NCBI GenBank assembly: GCA_035530655.1
Contig: DATKUK010000012.1
Span: 1 to 64,000 of the forward strand
Direction of reading: 5' to 3'
DNA: 64,000 nucleotides
Origin: DATKUK01 sp035530655
GTDB taxonomy: Bacteria > Planctomycetota > Phycisphaerae > UBA1845 > DATKUK01
In this document: positions 32,327 to 41,122 of the stretch, in pieces
How positions within the stretch are numbered: position 1 is the first letter of the stretch
Layout of the letters: every line of letters begins with the position of its first letter
The notes under the pieces: model-generated
Told to the model about the DNA's origin: nothing
What the model saw: only the letters and a program-made list of their open reading frames with translations
The model's database searches: none
Translations under genes and position numbers: made by a program

Positions 32327-32413
32327 AGCTCTATCCTCCCTGTATTTATTGTGGCGCCTGCCGTCGGCATCGTAACCGCCGCGGCGCCTCTGAGTCAAAC
32401 GCACGTTGAAACG

Positions 32414-33670
32414 TCACATCTTCTCATCCAGACCGTGATCCGACTCGACGTGGTTCAGGCGCGCCACCACCGTCTGGATTGCCGAAACAATCCGCGTTTT
32501 GCTCGGGCTCGCTTCGGCGTTCCTTGCCCACGTCTGAATCTGCCCGATCGTGGCGTGTAGCTGCTCGGCGGACGGCAGAGGTGTTTGTGTGATTACGCCA
32601 ATCCGCTCGAAGCGCGACCCGTCACATGGCTCACCCGGTCCGACGAACTCCTCAATCGGCTTCTCGCCCGCCGTATCGCTCGGGGCGAAGCAGCAGGGGT
32701 AGCGGCCACGCGGCAGATCGTCGCACACGGCGGCCTTGGCGTCTGCCGGCGAGTCGTACCACGCCGGCTCGTAGCCCGCGTGACGCAGGATGATCTCGGC
32801 GATCCGGCCAAAGCCGGTCGCCTCCAGACCCGCCGACGAGCGCGGGACGAACAGTTCGCCGCTGCAAGCCGTCCCCGCTGAAAGCAGACACAGTTGCGCC
32901 GCTTCCTTCGCCGAGATAAAATACCGCCTCACATCCGACGGTCCCGCCAGCGGCTCGCGGCGATCCAGCCGGTGCAGGAACCCATCCAGCAGACTTCCCG
33001 CCGAGAACGCGACGTTGGCGAAACGTGCCGAGCACACCCGCCCGATCCCCGCGTTCTGCCAACTCAATAGCACCTGTTCCATCAACCGCTTGGAAGCGCC
33101 CATCATGCTTGCGGGGCGGACGGCCTTGTCCGACGACACGCTGAAGACCGTGGGGCAGCCGTCGCGAGCCAGCGTCTCCAGCAGCAGGTGAAGCTTCACG
33201 ACGTTTGTGTCCAGCATCGCAAGCAGGCTGAACACGTCCTTCTCGCTTCGCACGTGCTTCAATGCGGCGAAGTTCAGGGCAAGCTCGTACGGCCCGTTTT
33301 CGGAAATGGCAGCCAGACCGAGTCGTCCGCCGAAATCCAGGGGCAGGCAGATCAGCTCGCCGGCAAACTCGAAATCGACGGCGCTGCGGATGCTTCGCAC
33401 CAGCTCGGCTAGCCCGTTCTCGCCTACATCGACTACAACCACGCGGGCCGGCTGGTAGCGCACAAGGTGGCGCACCACCTCCGCGCCGATGCTGCCGGCC
33501 CCGCCCAAGACGAGAATGCGCGACCCGCTCAGCAGATCGCGCACCGCCGGTTCGTGGGCGGCCCAGTCGGCAGCGAAGAAAGACCCGTCGCGGCCGAGAA
33601 CCGCCCGTGTCAGCGCGTCAATCTGCCTGGGCGTCCAGGTTCCCGTTTGCTCGAGCGTGCTCGTAATCAT
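32414..33670 (-). CDS. FlaA1/CapD-type nucleotide-sugar dehydratase (polysaccharide biosynthesis SDR)
   Basis: The 418-aa soluble protein has ILVLGGAGSIGAEVVRHLV, NFAALKHVRSEKDVFSLL, SVSSDKAVRPASMMGASKRL and a FANVAFSAGSLLDGF block. These are the marks of inverting UDP-GlcNAc 4,6-dehydratases (FlaA1, PglF, CapD), where MxxxK replaces the usual YxxxK. It would make the 4-keto-6-deoxy intermediate that starts bacillosamine, pseudaminic or legionaminic acid synthesis. Its start overlaps the 3' end of the upstream nucleotidyltransferase by 53 bp; the frame has no later ATG before the Rossmann motif. It lacks the membrane domain of long-form homologues. Confidence 0.85.
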   Translation of the reverse strand: MITSTLEQTGTWTPRQIDALTRAVLGRDGSFFAADWAAHEPAVRDLLSGSRILVLGGAGSIGAEVVRHLVRYQPARVVVVDVGENGLAELVRSIRSAVDFEFAGELICLPLDFGGRLGLAAISENGPYELALNFAALKHVRSEKDVFSLLAMLDTNVVKLHLLLETLARDGCPTVFSVSSDKAVRPASMMGASKRLMEQVLLSWQNAGIGRVCSARFANVAFSAGSLLDGFLHRLDRREPLAGPSDVRRYFISAKEAAQLCLLSAGTACSGELFVPRSSAGLEATGFGRIAEIILRHAGYEPAWYDSPADAKAAVCDDLPRGRYPCCFAPSDTAGEKPIEEFVGPGEPCDGSRFERIGVITQTPLPSAEQLHATIGQIQTWARNAEASPSKTRIVSAIQTVVARLNHVESDHGLDEKM

Positions 33671-34769
33671 CCTTCTGCCCGATATCCAGCCACCCTTCGT
33701 GCCCCAGCAGGGTGAACACTCCTACCTTCTTGCTGGCTGCCAGCAAGCGCGTGATCAGCTCGGTCATGTCGCAGCATTCGTTCGGAGTGAGGTAATCCAA
33801 CACCCCGGGGTTGAGCACGTAGATCCCGGCGTTGATGTTGAGCGTCTGAGTGGGTTTTTCGGTCAGCCCGACCAACTCGCTGCCCTGCACCTCGACCACG
33901 CCGAAGGGCAGTTCCACGGTCCGCCGCACGCAGGACATCGTCGCCTGGAATTGGCCCCGGTCGTGAAACGCCAACAGGCTGTCGAGATTGACCCGCTGCA
34001 ACAAATCGCCGTTCATCACAATCAGCGGGTGGGCGGGTTTGTCCTCCAGCAGCGCCAGGGCGCCGGCTGTGCCCAGTGGGCGATCCTCCTGAATGTAGTC
34101 AATCTGCACGCCGAAACGCTCGCCACGACCGAAATACTCGACGATGACCTCGCGAAGGTGGTTCACGCTGATCGTGATGCGAAACACGCCGTACTCGCGC
34201 AGGGTGCGGATGATGTGTTCGAGGATCGGGCAGCCCTGCACCTCCAGCATCGGTTTGGGCACGTCCTTGGTCAGCGGCCAAAGCCGCGTGCCCCGCCCGC
34301 CGGCCATGATGACCGCGTGGTTCGGTTTCAGATCGGCGCGAATCAGGTCGGTGATCCAGGCGATCCGCCTCACCCGCCCGTCCTGATCGACCAGTGGCAA
34401 CTGCCTCACCCCGTGTCGCCCCATGGCGGCGAGGATCTCATCGCGGCTGGCCGACTCCGCCAGAGACAGAGGTCGACGGTTCAGCACATCCGCCACCGGC
34501 GATTCCAACGTGCAGCCGTGCAGGATTGCGCGACGGACGTCGCCATCGGTGACCAGGCCCGCCAGCCGCCCGGAACCGTCCACCGCCAACGCCATCTCCA
34601 CCGCGCCGCGGTCGATCGCCTCCATGGCTTCGCGCAGACTCGCCCCCTCGGCAATGCTGATACGCGCGACCAAGTCGTCCCGACCGGCGGGGCTTGGTGC
34701 GATGCGCTTGGGTTTGGTTCTGACGGCTTCGGCCAAGGCGCACTCTCCAGGCGTACCCCGATGAATCAT
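33618..34769 (-). CDS. CBS-domain sugar nucleotidyltransferase (PtmE/LegE-like)
   Basis: The 383-aa protein has two CBS motifs (about residues 30-145: GASLREAMEAIDRGAVEMAL, LAGLVTDGDVRRAI, SRDEILAAMGRHGVRQLPLV). A nucleotidyltransferase domain follows, with HAVIMAGGRGTRLWPLTKDVPKPMLEV as landmarks (GGRGTRL, KPMLEV), the metal-binding LIVMNGDLL and NINAGIYVLNP. The CBS-NTase architecture matches PtmE, which makes GDP-GlcNAc for legionaminic acid in Campylobacter, and GlmU-like enzymes. The start is ATG 34769; a longer frame to 35222 would overlap the divergent epimerase gene and is rejected. It is translationally overlapped with the dehydratase. Confidence 0.85.
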   Translation of the reverse strand: MIHRGTPGECALAEAVRTKPKRIAPSPAGRDDLVARISIAEGASLREAMEAIDRGAVEMALAVDGSGRLAGLVTDGDVRRAILHGCTLESPVADVLNRRPLSLAESASRDEILAAMGRHGVRQLPLVDQDGRVRRIAWITDLIRADLKPNHAVIMAGGRGTRLWPLTKDVPKPMLEVQGCPILEHIIRTLREYGVFRITISVNHLREVIVEYFGRGERFGVQIDYIQEDRPLGTAGALALLEDKPAHPLIVMNGDLLQRVNLDSLLAFHDRGQFQATMSCVRRTVELPFGVVEVQGSELVGLTEKPTQTLNINAGIYVLNPGVLDYLTPNECCDMTELITRLLAASKKVGVFTLLGHEGWLDIGQKDDYEHARANGNLDAQAD

Positions 34770-34934
34770 CGTCCGCGACGGGCTGGACGCATGAGCCTTT
34801 TCACGTGCCTGCGGCCTGCAACCTCCAGTGGTTGGAGGGGTTGCGCACGCTGGCAGCACTGCTGGCGTCGCGTTGGGGCGGCTGCCTGCCTCTCGGATAA
34901 AGCCGCCGCGTGCAACAGCCGATAACTCGTTGCA

Positions 34935-36122
34935 GTGAGGTCCAAGCGCACGATCGCCGTCGTCACGACGACGCGGGCCGATTACGGTCTGTGGTACTGG
35001 ATCCTCCGCGCCATTCAGCAGCATCCCGACCTCAAGCTGCAACTCATCGTCGGGGGCACACACCTGCGGCCTGAGCACGGCCTGACACGCAGGTTCATCG
35101 AGCAGGACGGCTTTGCCATCGACGGAGAGGTCGATTTCCTTCCTGCCGGCGGCGGCGACGCCGACGCCGACGTGGCGGTCGCCGGCGGCCGGGCTGTTGA
35201 GGGGTTTGCCCGCCAGTTGCATAAGCTTCGACCGGATATGGTGTTACTGCTCGGTGATCGGTTCGAGACGCTGGCGGCGGCGTATGCGGCGGCCACCATG
35301 CGGTTACCGGTTGGACACCTGCACGGTGGAGAGACCACCGAAGGGGCACTGGACGAGGCATATCGCCACGCCATCACGAAACTTAGCCACATCCATTTCC
35401 CCGCGACCGAGCGGGCTGCCAGCCGTATTGTCCAGCTTGGCGAACAGGTTAGCCGTGTCCACATGGTCGGTGCCCCGGGGGTCGAGACGATCGCCAAGTG
35501 CAAGCACGTGAGCCTCGAACAGCTCTCGACGAGCCTTGGCATCGGGCTTGAGGCAGGTTTCGTGCTGGTGACATACCACCCGGCGACACTGTCGGCGCAA
35601 TCGCCGCAAGATCAGGTGGCGCAACTGGCCAATGGGCTGGCGGGCGTCGAGCGACAGCTCCTGATCAGCCGCCCTAACGCCGACGCGGGCGCGACGGGTA
35701 TTGCCTCGCGGCTGGAGGAGTTCTGCCGGCAGCGCAACAACGCTCATCTCGTGGCCAGTGCCGGGCAAGACGTGTATATCAACCTGATGCGTCATGCGGC
35801 GGCGATGCTGGGCAACAGCTCCAGCGGGATCATCGAAGCGCCCTCGATCCCGCTTGCCGCAGTCAACGTGGGCCCGCGCCAGCAGGGACGCCAGCGGGCG
35901 GGCAACGTGATCGACGTAGCGTGCGAGGCGGGGGCGATCGGCGAGGGACTAGAGCGGGCCCTGTCGGATGTGTTCGGGCGTTCACTGGCCGGACTGGTCA
36001 ATCCATATGGCGACGGATGCACATCGCAGCGGATCGTACACATCCTGGCTGAGGTCGAACTCGGGCCGGCGGTGCTGGTCAAGCGGTTCCATAACTTCGT
36101 GCCGTCGGAGGTCGCAGTGTGA
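34935..36122 (+). CDS. UDP-N-acetylglucosamine 2-epimerase, hydrolysing (NeuC/LegG-like)
   Basis: The 395-aa enzyme carries TIAVVTTTRADYGLWYWILR, PDMVLLLGDRFETLAAA, LPVGHLHGGETTEGALDEAY, RHAITKLSHIHFPATERA and the C-terminal LGNSSSGIIEAPSIPLAAVN. These are hallmarks of NeuC/LegG enzymes that release 2-epimerised N-acetyl sugars (ManNAc or 2,4-diacetamido-mannose) from the UDP-sugar. It starts at GTG 34935 and is followed without a gap by the acyltransferase and cytidylyltransferase genes, so the three form an operon divergent from the dehydratase/NTase genes. Confidence 0.92.
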   Translation: MRSKRTIAVVTTTRADYGLWYWILRAIQQHPDLKLQLIVGGTHLRPEHGLTRRFIEQDGFAIDGEVDFLPAGGGDADADVAVAGGRAVEGFARQLHKLRPDMVLLLGDRFETLAAAYAAATMRLPVGHLHGGETTEGALDEAYRHAITKLSHIHFPATERAASRIVQLGEQVSRVHMVGAPGVETIAKCKHVSLEQLSTSLGIGLEAGFVLVTYHPATLSAQSPQDQVAQLANGLAGVERQLLISRPNADAGATGIASRLEEFCRQRNNAHLVASAGQDVYINLMRHAAAMLGNSSSGIIEAPSIPLAAVNVGPRQQGRQRAGNVIDVACEAGAIGEGLERALSDVFGRSLAGLVNPYGDGCTSQRIVHILAEVELGPAVLVKRFHNFVPSEVAV

Positions 36123-36787
36123 TGGCTGATGACAGGCGAATGGTCATCGCCGGGGCAGGGGGGCACGCAGCCGTCCTGATCGAGGCTGTCCGGTCGCAGG
36201 GCCTATGGCAGGTCGCGGTGCTAACCGACCCGGCTGCGCGAGGGGAGGTTTTGGGCGTGCCGATCATCGGGTGCGACGACATGCTGGCCGAACTGCGTGA
36301 GCAGGGGATCGCTGCTGGGTTGGTCGGTGTGGGCTCGGTGGGCGATGCGACGACGCGAGTACGACTCTTCGAGCGTTTGGGCGAGGTGGGCTTCGAACTG
36401 CCGGTTGTGCGGCACGCCCGATCGGTGGTGTCACCATCGGCCACGCTCGGCGCGGGCAGCGAGGTCTTGGCAGGGTCGATCATCAACGCCCGGGCCCAGA
36501 TCGGGCGCAACGTGATCGTCAATACGGCTGCGGTTGTGGAACATGACTGCGTAGTGGGCGATCACGTGCATCTGGCGCCGCGGTGTGTCTTGGGCGGCGG
36601 GGTCGACGTGGCTGAGGCGGCGCACGTGGGCCTGGGTGCGGTTGTGCTCGAGGGACGGAGGATTGGCGCCGGCTCGCTGGTCGGTGCAGGAGCGGTGGTC
36701 ACCCGCGATGTGCCCGAGGGTGTGGTCGTCGCCGGCGTTCCGGCACGCGTGGTGCGGGCGGTCAGCCGGCAGAGCGCGACGCGGTAG
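36122..36787 (+). CDS. PglD/NeuD-like sugar O-/N-acyltransferase (left-handed beta-helix)
   Basis: The 221-aa protein has an N-terminal PglD-type fold (MVIAGAGGHAAVLIEAVRSQ, IAAGLVGVGSVGDA). Hexapeptide repeats follow (VVSPSATLGAGSEVLAGSII, IGRNVIVNTAAVVEHDCVVG), with the catalytic His in VVEHDCVVGDHVHLAP. It would use acetyl-CoA to acylate a UDP-4-amino sugar (PglD, LegH) or sialic acid (NeuD). ATG 36122 overlaps the epimerase stop by one base (TGATG); the in-frame GTG 36119 is the alternative. Confidence 0.9.
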   Translation: MADDRRMVIAGAGGHAAVLIEAVRSQGLWQVAVLTDPAARGEVLGVPIIGCDDMLAELREQGIAAGLVGVGSVGDATTRVRLFERLGEVGFELPVVRHARSVVSPSATLGAGSEVLAGSIINARAQIGRNVIVNTAAVVEHDCVVGDHVHLAPRCVLGGGVDVAEAAHVGLGAVVLEGRRIGAGSLVGAGAVVTRDVPEGVVVAGVPARVVRAVSRQSATR

Positions 36788-36799
36788 GCAGAGGCGATT

Positions 36800-37504
36800 T
36801 TGAGCAACGGCAGTTTTCCGCAGACGCTGGGGGTCATCCCTGCCCGGTCGGGCAGCAAGGGCATACCGGACAAGAACCTAGTTGATCTGGCCGGCAGGCC
36901 GCTGATCGCGCACACGGTCGAGGCGGCGCGGGCCAGCAAGTTGGTCAGCCGTTTGATGGTCAGCACCGATGACGAGCGGATTGCCGCCGCCGCCAGGCGG
37001 GCGGGCGCTGAGGTGCCCTTTCTTCGCAGCGGCGAGCTGGCCACAGACGAAGCCACCAACGTCGAGGTGTTCATCGACGCGATCGAACGAATGCGGCGGG
37101 AGGGTTTCGCCGGCCCCTGGGCGGTGCTGCTGCAACCGACGTCGCCCCTCCGAACGGCCGAGGATGTCGATAATTGCAGTCGTCTTATGCAGGAGCGGCA
37201 GGCCGACGTCGTCGTCAGCGTGTGCGAGGCCGAACCGCACCCATGGCTGGCCATGCAAGCTGATGACGAAGACTGGCTGCATCCTGCCGGGTTCGAGGGG
37301 CGTGCCCAGCCGGGTCGACAGGCGTTTCCACCGATGTATTACCTCAACGGAGCGATCTACCTGGTTGAGATCGATTCGTTCCTCAAGCGCCGCAGCATGT
37401 ATGGGCCGCGGACAACGGGCTACCTCATGCCGCGCGAGCGGAGCGTGGACGTCAACACGCCGATCGATCTGCAATTCTGTGAGTTCCTCCTGACACAAAC
37501 GTGA
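36800..37504 (+). CDS. CMP-nonulosonate cytidylyltransferase (NeuA/LegF-like)
   Basis: The 234-aa enzyme shows GVIPARSGSKGIPDKNLVDL (nucleotide-binding), LMVSTDDERIAAAARRAGAE, VLLQPTSPLRTAEDV and YYLNGAIYLVEID, diagnostic of acylneuraminate cytidylyltransferases. It activates a sialic-acid-like nine-carbon sugar with CTP before transfer to a surface glycan. It begins at TTG 36800, 12 bp after the acyltransferase stop, and closes the operon. The condensing enzyme that would make its substrate (NeuB/LegI) is absent from the window. Confidence 0.92.
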   Translation: MSNGSFPQTLGVIPARSGSKGIPDKNLVDLAGRPLIAHTVEAARASKLVSRLMVSTDDERIAAAARRAGAEVPFLRSGELATDEATNVEVFIDAIERMRREGFAGPWAVLLQPTSPLRTAEDVDNCSRLMQERQADVVVSVCEAEPHPWLAMQADDEDWLHPAGFEGRAQPGRQAFPPMYYLNGAIYLVEIDSFLKRRSMYGPRTTGYLMPRERSVDVNTPIDLQFCEFLLTQT

Positions 37505-37663
37505 ATACGGTCGCAGGTGCGGCTTGAAGTGAACGTGCAGGCCCTATAAGTGCCCTGGGGTTTCGGCTCGACCGTCGGCGGGAATTCCGTGTCTGCAAGA
37601 AACAGCGCGCCAGCAAGCCTATAGTGCCAAGAAGGCAGGCGTTCGACGAGAAAGGAACAGCTC

Positions 37664-38344
37664 ATGGCGGCGGAGGTTATCGGCATCAGCGGCAGTCCGG
37701 TGCCGCACAGCAATACCGACCGCGCGATCGAGCTCATTCTCAAGCATACCCGTCTGACGACCGAGTTCGTCAAGCTGAGCGAACTCGACGTCGAGCCTTG
37801 CCGGGCGTGTCTGGCCTGTGTGAAGACGAACCGCTGCGTTACCGAGGACGACGGGCAGGTGCTGGCTGAAAAGTTTCGGGCGGCCAAGGGCTTCGTGCTG
37901 GGCGGCTACACCCCCTATAGCAGTCTGGACGCGCGGACCAAGACGTTTATGGAGCGCATGTACTGCTTTCGCCACAAGACGGGCCTGAATCGCGGTAAGC
38001 CGGGCGTGTCGGTGGTGACGACGGCGTGCCCGGCCGGCGCCGAGGGCCTGCCGCCCGCGGCCCGGACGGCGCAGTCACAGATCGCGTTCTGGATTACCGA
38101 GGAGCAGATGGCCGACCTCGGGTCGATGGTGGTCTTGGGCAACGTGCCGTGCATCCGTTGCGGCTTTGGGGACGAGTGCGAGCTTAGTGGTGTCAGGATG
38201 ATCGGCGGGGCCGACGCGACGGTGGCGTCGGTCGGCGTAAAGAGTCTCGAGGGCGACTGCTCGCTGATCGAAGCAGCTATGGAACTGGGCGCCCGGCTTC
38301 GCGAGGCCGTGCAAGCTGGCGGCGGACCCAGAGTGCGACGCTGA
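37664..38344 (+). CDS. Iron-sulfur flavoprotein (NADPH-dependent FMN reductase fold)
   Basis: The 226-aa protein begins with a flavodoxin-type FMN loop (VIGISGSPVPHSNTDRAI). It then has the compact cysteine motif CRACLACVKTNRC (Cys 46, 49, 52 and 58) typical of Isf-type iron-sulfur flavoproteins binding a [4Fe-4S] cluster. GGYTPYSSLDARTKTFMERM is the FMN-edge region. Further cysteines lie at GNVPCIRCGFGDEC near residues 163-173. It is a redox protein transferring electrons between ferredoxin and flavin; no partner gene is adjacent. GAAAGGAACAGCTC precedes ATG 37664. Confidence 0.85.
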   Translation: MAAEVIGISGSPVPHSNTDRAIELILKHTRLTTEFVKLSELDVEPCRACLACVKTNRCVTEDDGQVLAEKFRAAKGFVLGGYTPYSSLDARTKTFMERMYCFRHKTGLNRGKPGVSVVTTACPAGAEGLPPAARTAQSQIAFWITEEQMADLGSMVVLGNVPCIRCGFGDECELSGVRMIGGADATVASVGVKSLEGDCSLIEAAMELGARLREAVQAGGGPRVRR

Positions 38345-38382
38345 TGCCTCCGCCCGGGCCACCCTATGTGCAGGATGCAGGC

Positions 38383-38494
38383 TTCATGCCCGCGCTTCGC
38401 TTGGCCGTGCCACCCGGGTTATACAGGATGATAAAAGGCGGGTAGAACCCGCCCTACGAGCTTCACGGCCCGGCTGCGCCGGACCGTGCCACCC
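38383..38494 (+). repeat. 112-bp direct repeat, left copy
   Basis: Runs from TTCATGCCCGCGCTTCGCTT to GGACCGTGCCACCC. It includes a perfect GGCGGG-TAGAA-CCCGCC hairpin (38437-38453) and a second near-perfect hairpin CACGGCCCGGC/GCCGGACCGTG (38464-38488). By hand alignment about 97 of 112 positions match 41123-41234, in the same orientation. Confidence 0.85.
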
Positions 38495-38527
38495 ATACCA
38501 CGCCGAACTTGCTCGTGTGTGGTGCGT

Positions 38528-39391
38528 ATGGAAAGCATGGCCAAGCCATCAAATGTAAAGCTGACGCGTCGCAGGTTCCTGGTTGCCTATGGCGGCGCGG
38601 CGTTGACGGCCGGGGTCGGCGCGCTCGACGCCGTAGCCGTCGAGCCGCGCTGGGTGCGGGTGACATATCCCAACGTGGCGGTTAAAGGCCTGCCGGCCGA
38701 CTGGGACGGGGTGCGGATTGCCCACCTGACCGACCTGCACATCGGGCCTGTAATCGACGTGGAGTATGTCGTTCGGGTCGTCGAGCTGGCGAATGCGGCC
38801 TCGCCCGACGTCGTTGTCATCACCGGCGACTTCGTGAGCGAGGGCGGGGCGACCATGCCCGGGCTGGTAGGCGCGCTGCGGGCGCTGCGCGGGCCGATGG
38901 GGCGGTTTGCGGTGCTGGGCAATCATGACTACTGGTCCGGCGCGCCGCCTGTTCGCTCGCTGCTTGCCGATGCCGGTATCGAGGAGTTGACCAACGGGCG
39001 CAGAATGCTCGAGCGTCGTGGGCACGGGCTTTGCGTGGCTGGGGTGGACGACTTGTGGGAGGGCAAGCCCGACCTGGCTGCGGCGCTGGCGGGTGTGCCC
39101 GAAGCGGCGCCGCGGATTCTGCTGTGTCACAATCCCGACTATGCCGAGGACATGCCGCCCAAACCGCGCGTCGATCTGATGCTCTGTGGCCACACGCACG
39201 GGGGGCAGGTCAAGATTCCGTTCGGGCCGCGACCTCGCCTGCCGATCCGCCACCGGCGCTACGCCGCGGGCCTGGTCGACGGGCCCTGCTGTCAGGTATA
39301 CACATCGTGCGGGCTGGGCATGGTGGGGATACCGATTCGCTTCAATTTCCGTCCGGAACTTGCGATTGTGACCTTGCGCCGGGATGCGTAG
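38528..39391 (+). CDS. Tat-exported metallophosphoesterase (calcineurin-like)
   Basis: The 287-aa product has a twin-arginine signal (KLTRRRFLVAYGGAALTAG). The dimetal phosphoesterase motifs follow in order: HLTDLHIG (D-x-H), VVITGDFVSEGG (GD), AVLGNHDYW (GNHD), ILLCHNPDY and LMLCGHTHGGQVKIP (GHTH). It matches the YkuE-like group. It should act outside the cytoplasm, folded before export and loaded with two metals; the physiological phosphoester is unknown. The start is ATG 38528 or ATG 38537; the frame upstream runs into the 112-bp repeat. Confidence 0.9.
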   Translation: MESMAKPSNVKLTRRRFLVAYGGAALTAGVGALDAVAVEPRWVRVTYPNVAVKGLPADWDGVRIAHLTDLHIGPVIDVEYVVRVVELANAASPDVVVITGDFVSEGGATMPGLVGALRALRGPMGRFAVLGNHDYWSGAPPVRSLLADAGIEELTNGRRMLERRGHGLCVAGVDDLWEGKPDLAAALAGVPEAAPRILLCHNPDYAEDMPPKPRVDLMLCGHTHGGQVKIPFGPRPRLPIRHRRYAAGLVDGPCCQVYTSCGLGMVGIPIRFNFRPELAIVTLRRDA

Positions 39392-39452
39392 GGCGGGTCG
39401 CCGACCCACCACCTTTGCTTCGCTGTGGTTGAGGGTGTCGTTCGCTGCCTCG

Positions 39453-40751
39453 TCATCGCGGTGCTGTTTGAGAGACAGCGGGCAGCCCCATCAGAACATT
39501 CACGATGCAGTCCGACAGCGTCGAACACCATTCGCCTTTCTCGTGTTCGGGCACGCTCCACGGGAACCACTCGCAGATCACGCAGAACGCGACGGGCTGG
39601 CATCCATCCCGACCGTCGATCAGGAGGGCCAAGCCGACCATGTTGTAGTGGCCACGAAACAGACGCGACCAGCGGATACTGCCCCCTTTGCCGACACTCA
39701 CACAGTCGATGGGAGTGGCACGGGCTGCGAAGGGCTTCGGATTGCGCCTGAGCACATCGAGCACACGGCGGCTCACGGCACCGTCCACCAGCTTCTCATC
39801 GCTGAGCAGCTCCAGGAACGCCACCAGACTGCGAGCAGTACCGTGCTGGGGAGGTAACTCTGACGACGGTAGGAGGTGGTCGCCGCGAAGTCGCTCGTCG
39901 AGCACGCGATCGAGCACGCCGGGCTTCGGGATGACCTCGTGGGCAAGCCCAGACAAATGGAGTAAACGAGGTAGTGCGTTAACTCGTTCATACCCGACAC
40001 GTTCGGTCAAGGCGCCTGTCGCCTCGTTGTCACTCAGCCCGATCATGGCATCGAGGGCCTCGTCGATCGTCAGGGTCTCCTCCTTAGCACCGCGCCGAAC
40101 TATGATCGACTCCGACGTCTTGAGGGAGCCTTCCTCGGCCTGCCGGATGACCTCTGCCAGGACGAACAGCTTGACGATGCTAGCCAGGCAGAAAGGGTGG
40201 TCGGGACGGTACTCGACCGTTCGTCCTGTGGCCAAGTTCTTGCCGAAAAAGCCCACCTCGGCTGGGCATAACTTCGCCAGGGCAATGAGCTGCTGAGGCG
40301 CGCGGATCGCTCGCCATCCTCGGAATTCATCCGGGCCGAGGGGCAGACGGAGCGTCTCGCCTTCGGCCACCTGATGACTGCGAATCTGACCGGCAACTCG
40401 GTACTCCACGGCCAGCACTTTCGGGACGCCGAATATTGGGTCGCCGGCAAGTTGGTTCCCGGCCCGTAGAGTCAGCCGCCCATCTCGGACGCACGCCCGC
40501 GCCTGCGCGGTCACGTCGACCCAACGCCCACTTGCTCCATACCGAGCGCTGAGGATCTCCAGATCGTCGGCCCGCGCCGCGGCCTGTGACGTGGGACGGG
40601 TTTCTGCACCCCGTCCGGTCACGTTCTTTATCGCTTCGTCGACGCTGAGATGGGCGGAAACGGCGGGCCGACAGCACGACACCACGACTGCCACAGCGAG
40701 TATCCCAAAGCGGCGACCCTGATGACGTTCTACAGAGACCTTGTCGGACAT
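39453..40751 (-). CDS. Beta-lactamase class A-like serine hydrolase with N-terminal beta domain
   Basis: The 432-aa protein has a signal sequence (FGILAVAVVVSCC, possibly lipoprotein). A small beta domain follows at about residues 64-140 (EILSARYGASGRWVDVTAQA, LRAGNQLAGDPIFGVPKVL), like the DUF3395-type domain seen in other planctomycete and eukaryotic proteins. A serine beta-lactamase/DD-peptidase fold ends the protein: S191-I-V-K194, S240-D-N242 and VGKGGS with Lys 355. The first two motifs are canonical; KGG in place of KTG/KSG is unusual. It may be a beta-lactamase, a peptidoglycan enzyme or an inactive relative. The Glu166-type deacylation residue cannot be fixed by eye. Confidence 0.8.
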   Translation of the reverse strand: MSDKVSVERHQGRRFGILAVAVVVSCCRPAVSAHLSVDEAIKNVTGRGAETRPTSQAAARADDLEILSARYGASGRWVDVTAQARACVRDGRLTLRAGNQLAGDPIFGVPKVLAVEYRVAGQIRSHQVAEGETLRLPLGPDEFRGWRAIRAPQQLIALAKLCPAEVGFFGKNLATGRTVEYRPDHPFCLASIVKLFVLAEVIRQAEEGSLKTSESIIVRRGAKEETLTIDEALDAMIGLSDNEATGALTERVGYERVNALPRLLHLSGLAHEVIPKPGVLDRVLDERLRGDHLLPSSELPPQHGTARSLVAFLELLSDEKLVDGAVSRRVLDVLRRNPKPFAARATPIDCVSVGKGGSIRWSRLFRGHYNMVGLALLIDGRDGCQPVAFCVICEWFPWSVPEHEKGEWCSTLSDCIVNVLMGLPAVSQTAPR

Positions 40752-41059
40752 GATGGGGTCCTCCAGCGCATCACGGGTGGCCCGGGTCGTCCCGACCCGG
40801 GCGCGCGATTCTTTGATGGGTGGCACGGTCGACCGCCAAGTCGGCCGTGTATCCCAGATGGGTGGCAACTCGCGGCCCGGCTGCGCCGGACCGTGCCACC
40901 CGACGGCGCGTCCTCAGTCTACGAGATCGACTACCCCAGGTCCAGAGCAGTTCGACTCGGCTGACTGCAGGCAGTTCAACGTCGCTAGCCGCTGGATCCA
41001 ACGCACTTAAGTGTCGGCGCGACGGCGGAATGGCGTGGGTCCCGACGCAGACGGAACGT

Positions 41060-41095
41060 GTCATCGTGTCCCCCGCCGTTGAAACGACGGGCCAC
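41060..41095 (+). repeat. 36-bp palindromic unit, copy 1
   Basis: Begins GTCATCGTGTCCCCCGCCGT and ends CGGGCCAC. It is the same as 41241-41276 except for two or three substitutions. Confidence 0.75.
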
Positions 41096-41122
41096 ACGAC
41101 CAAAGGAAACCACCCTACCCAC

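Noticed and set aside
33489..34925. 478-codon plus-strand frame opposite the dehydratase and nucleotidyltransferase
   Set aside because: His/Gln/Arg-rich shadow of two recognised genes.
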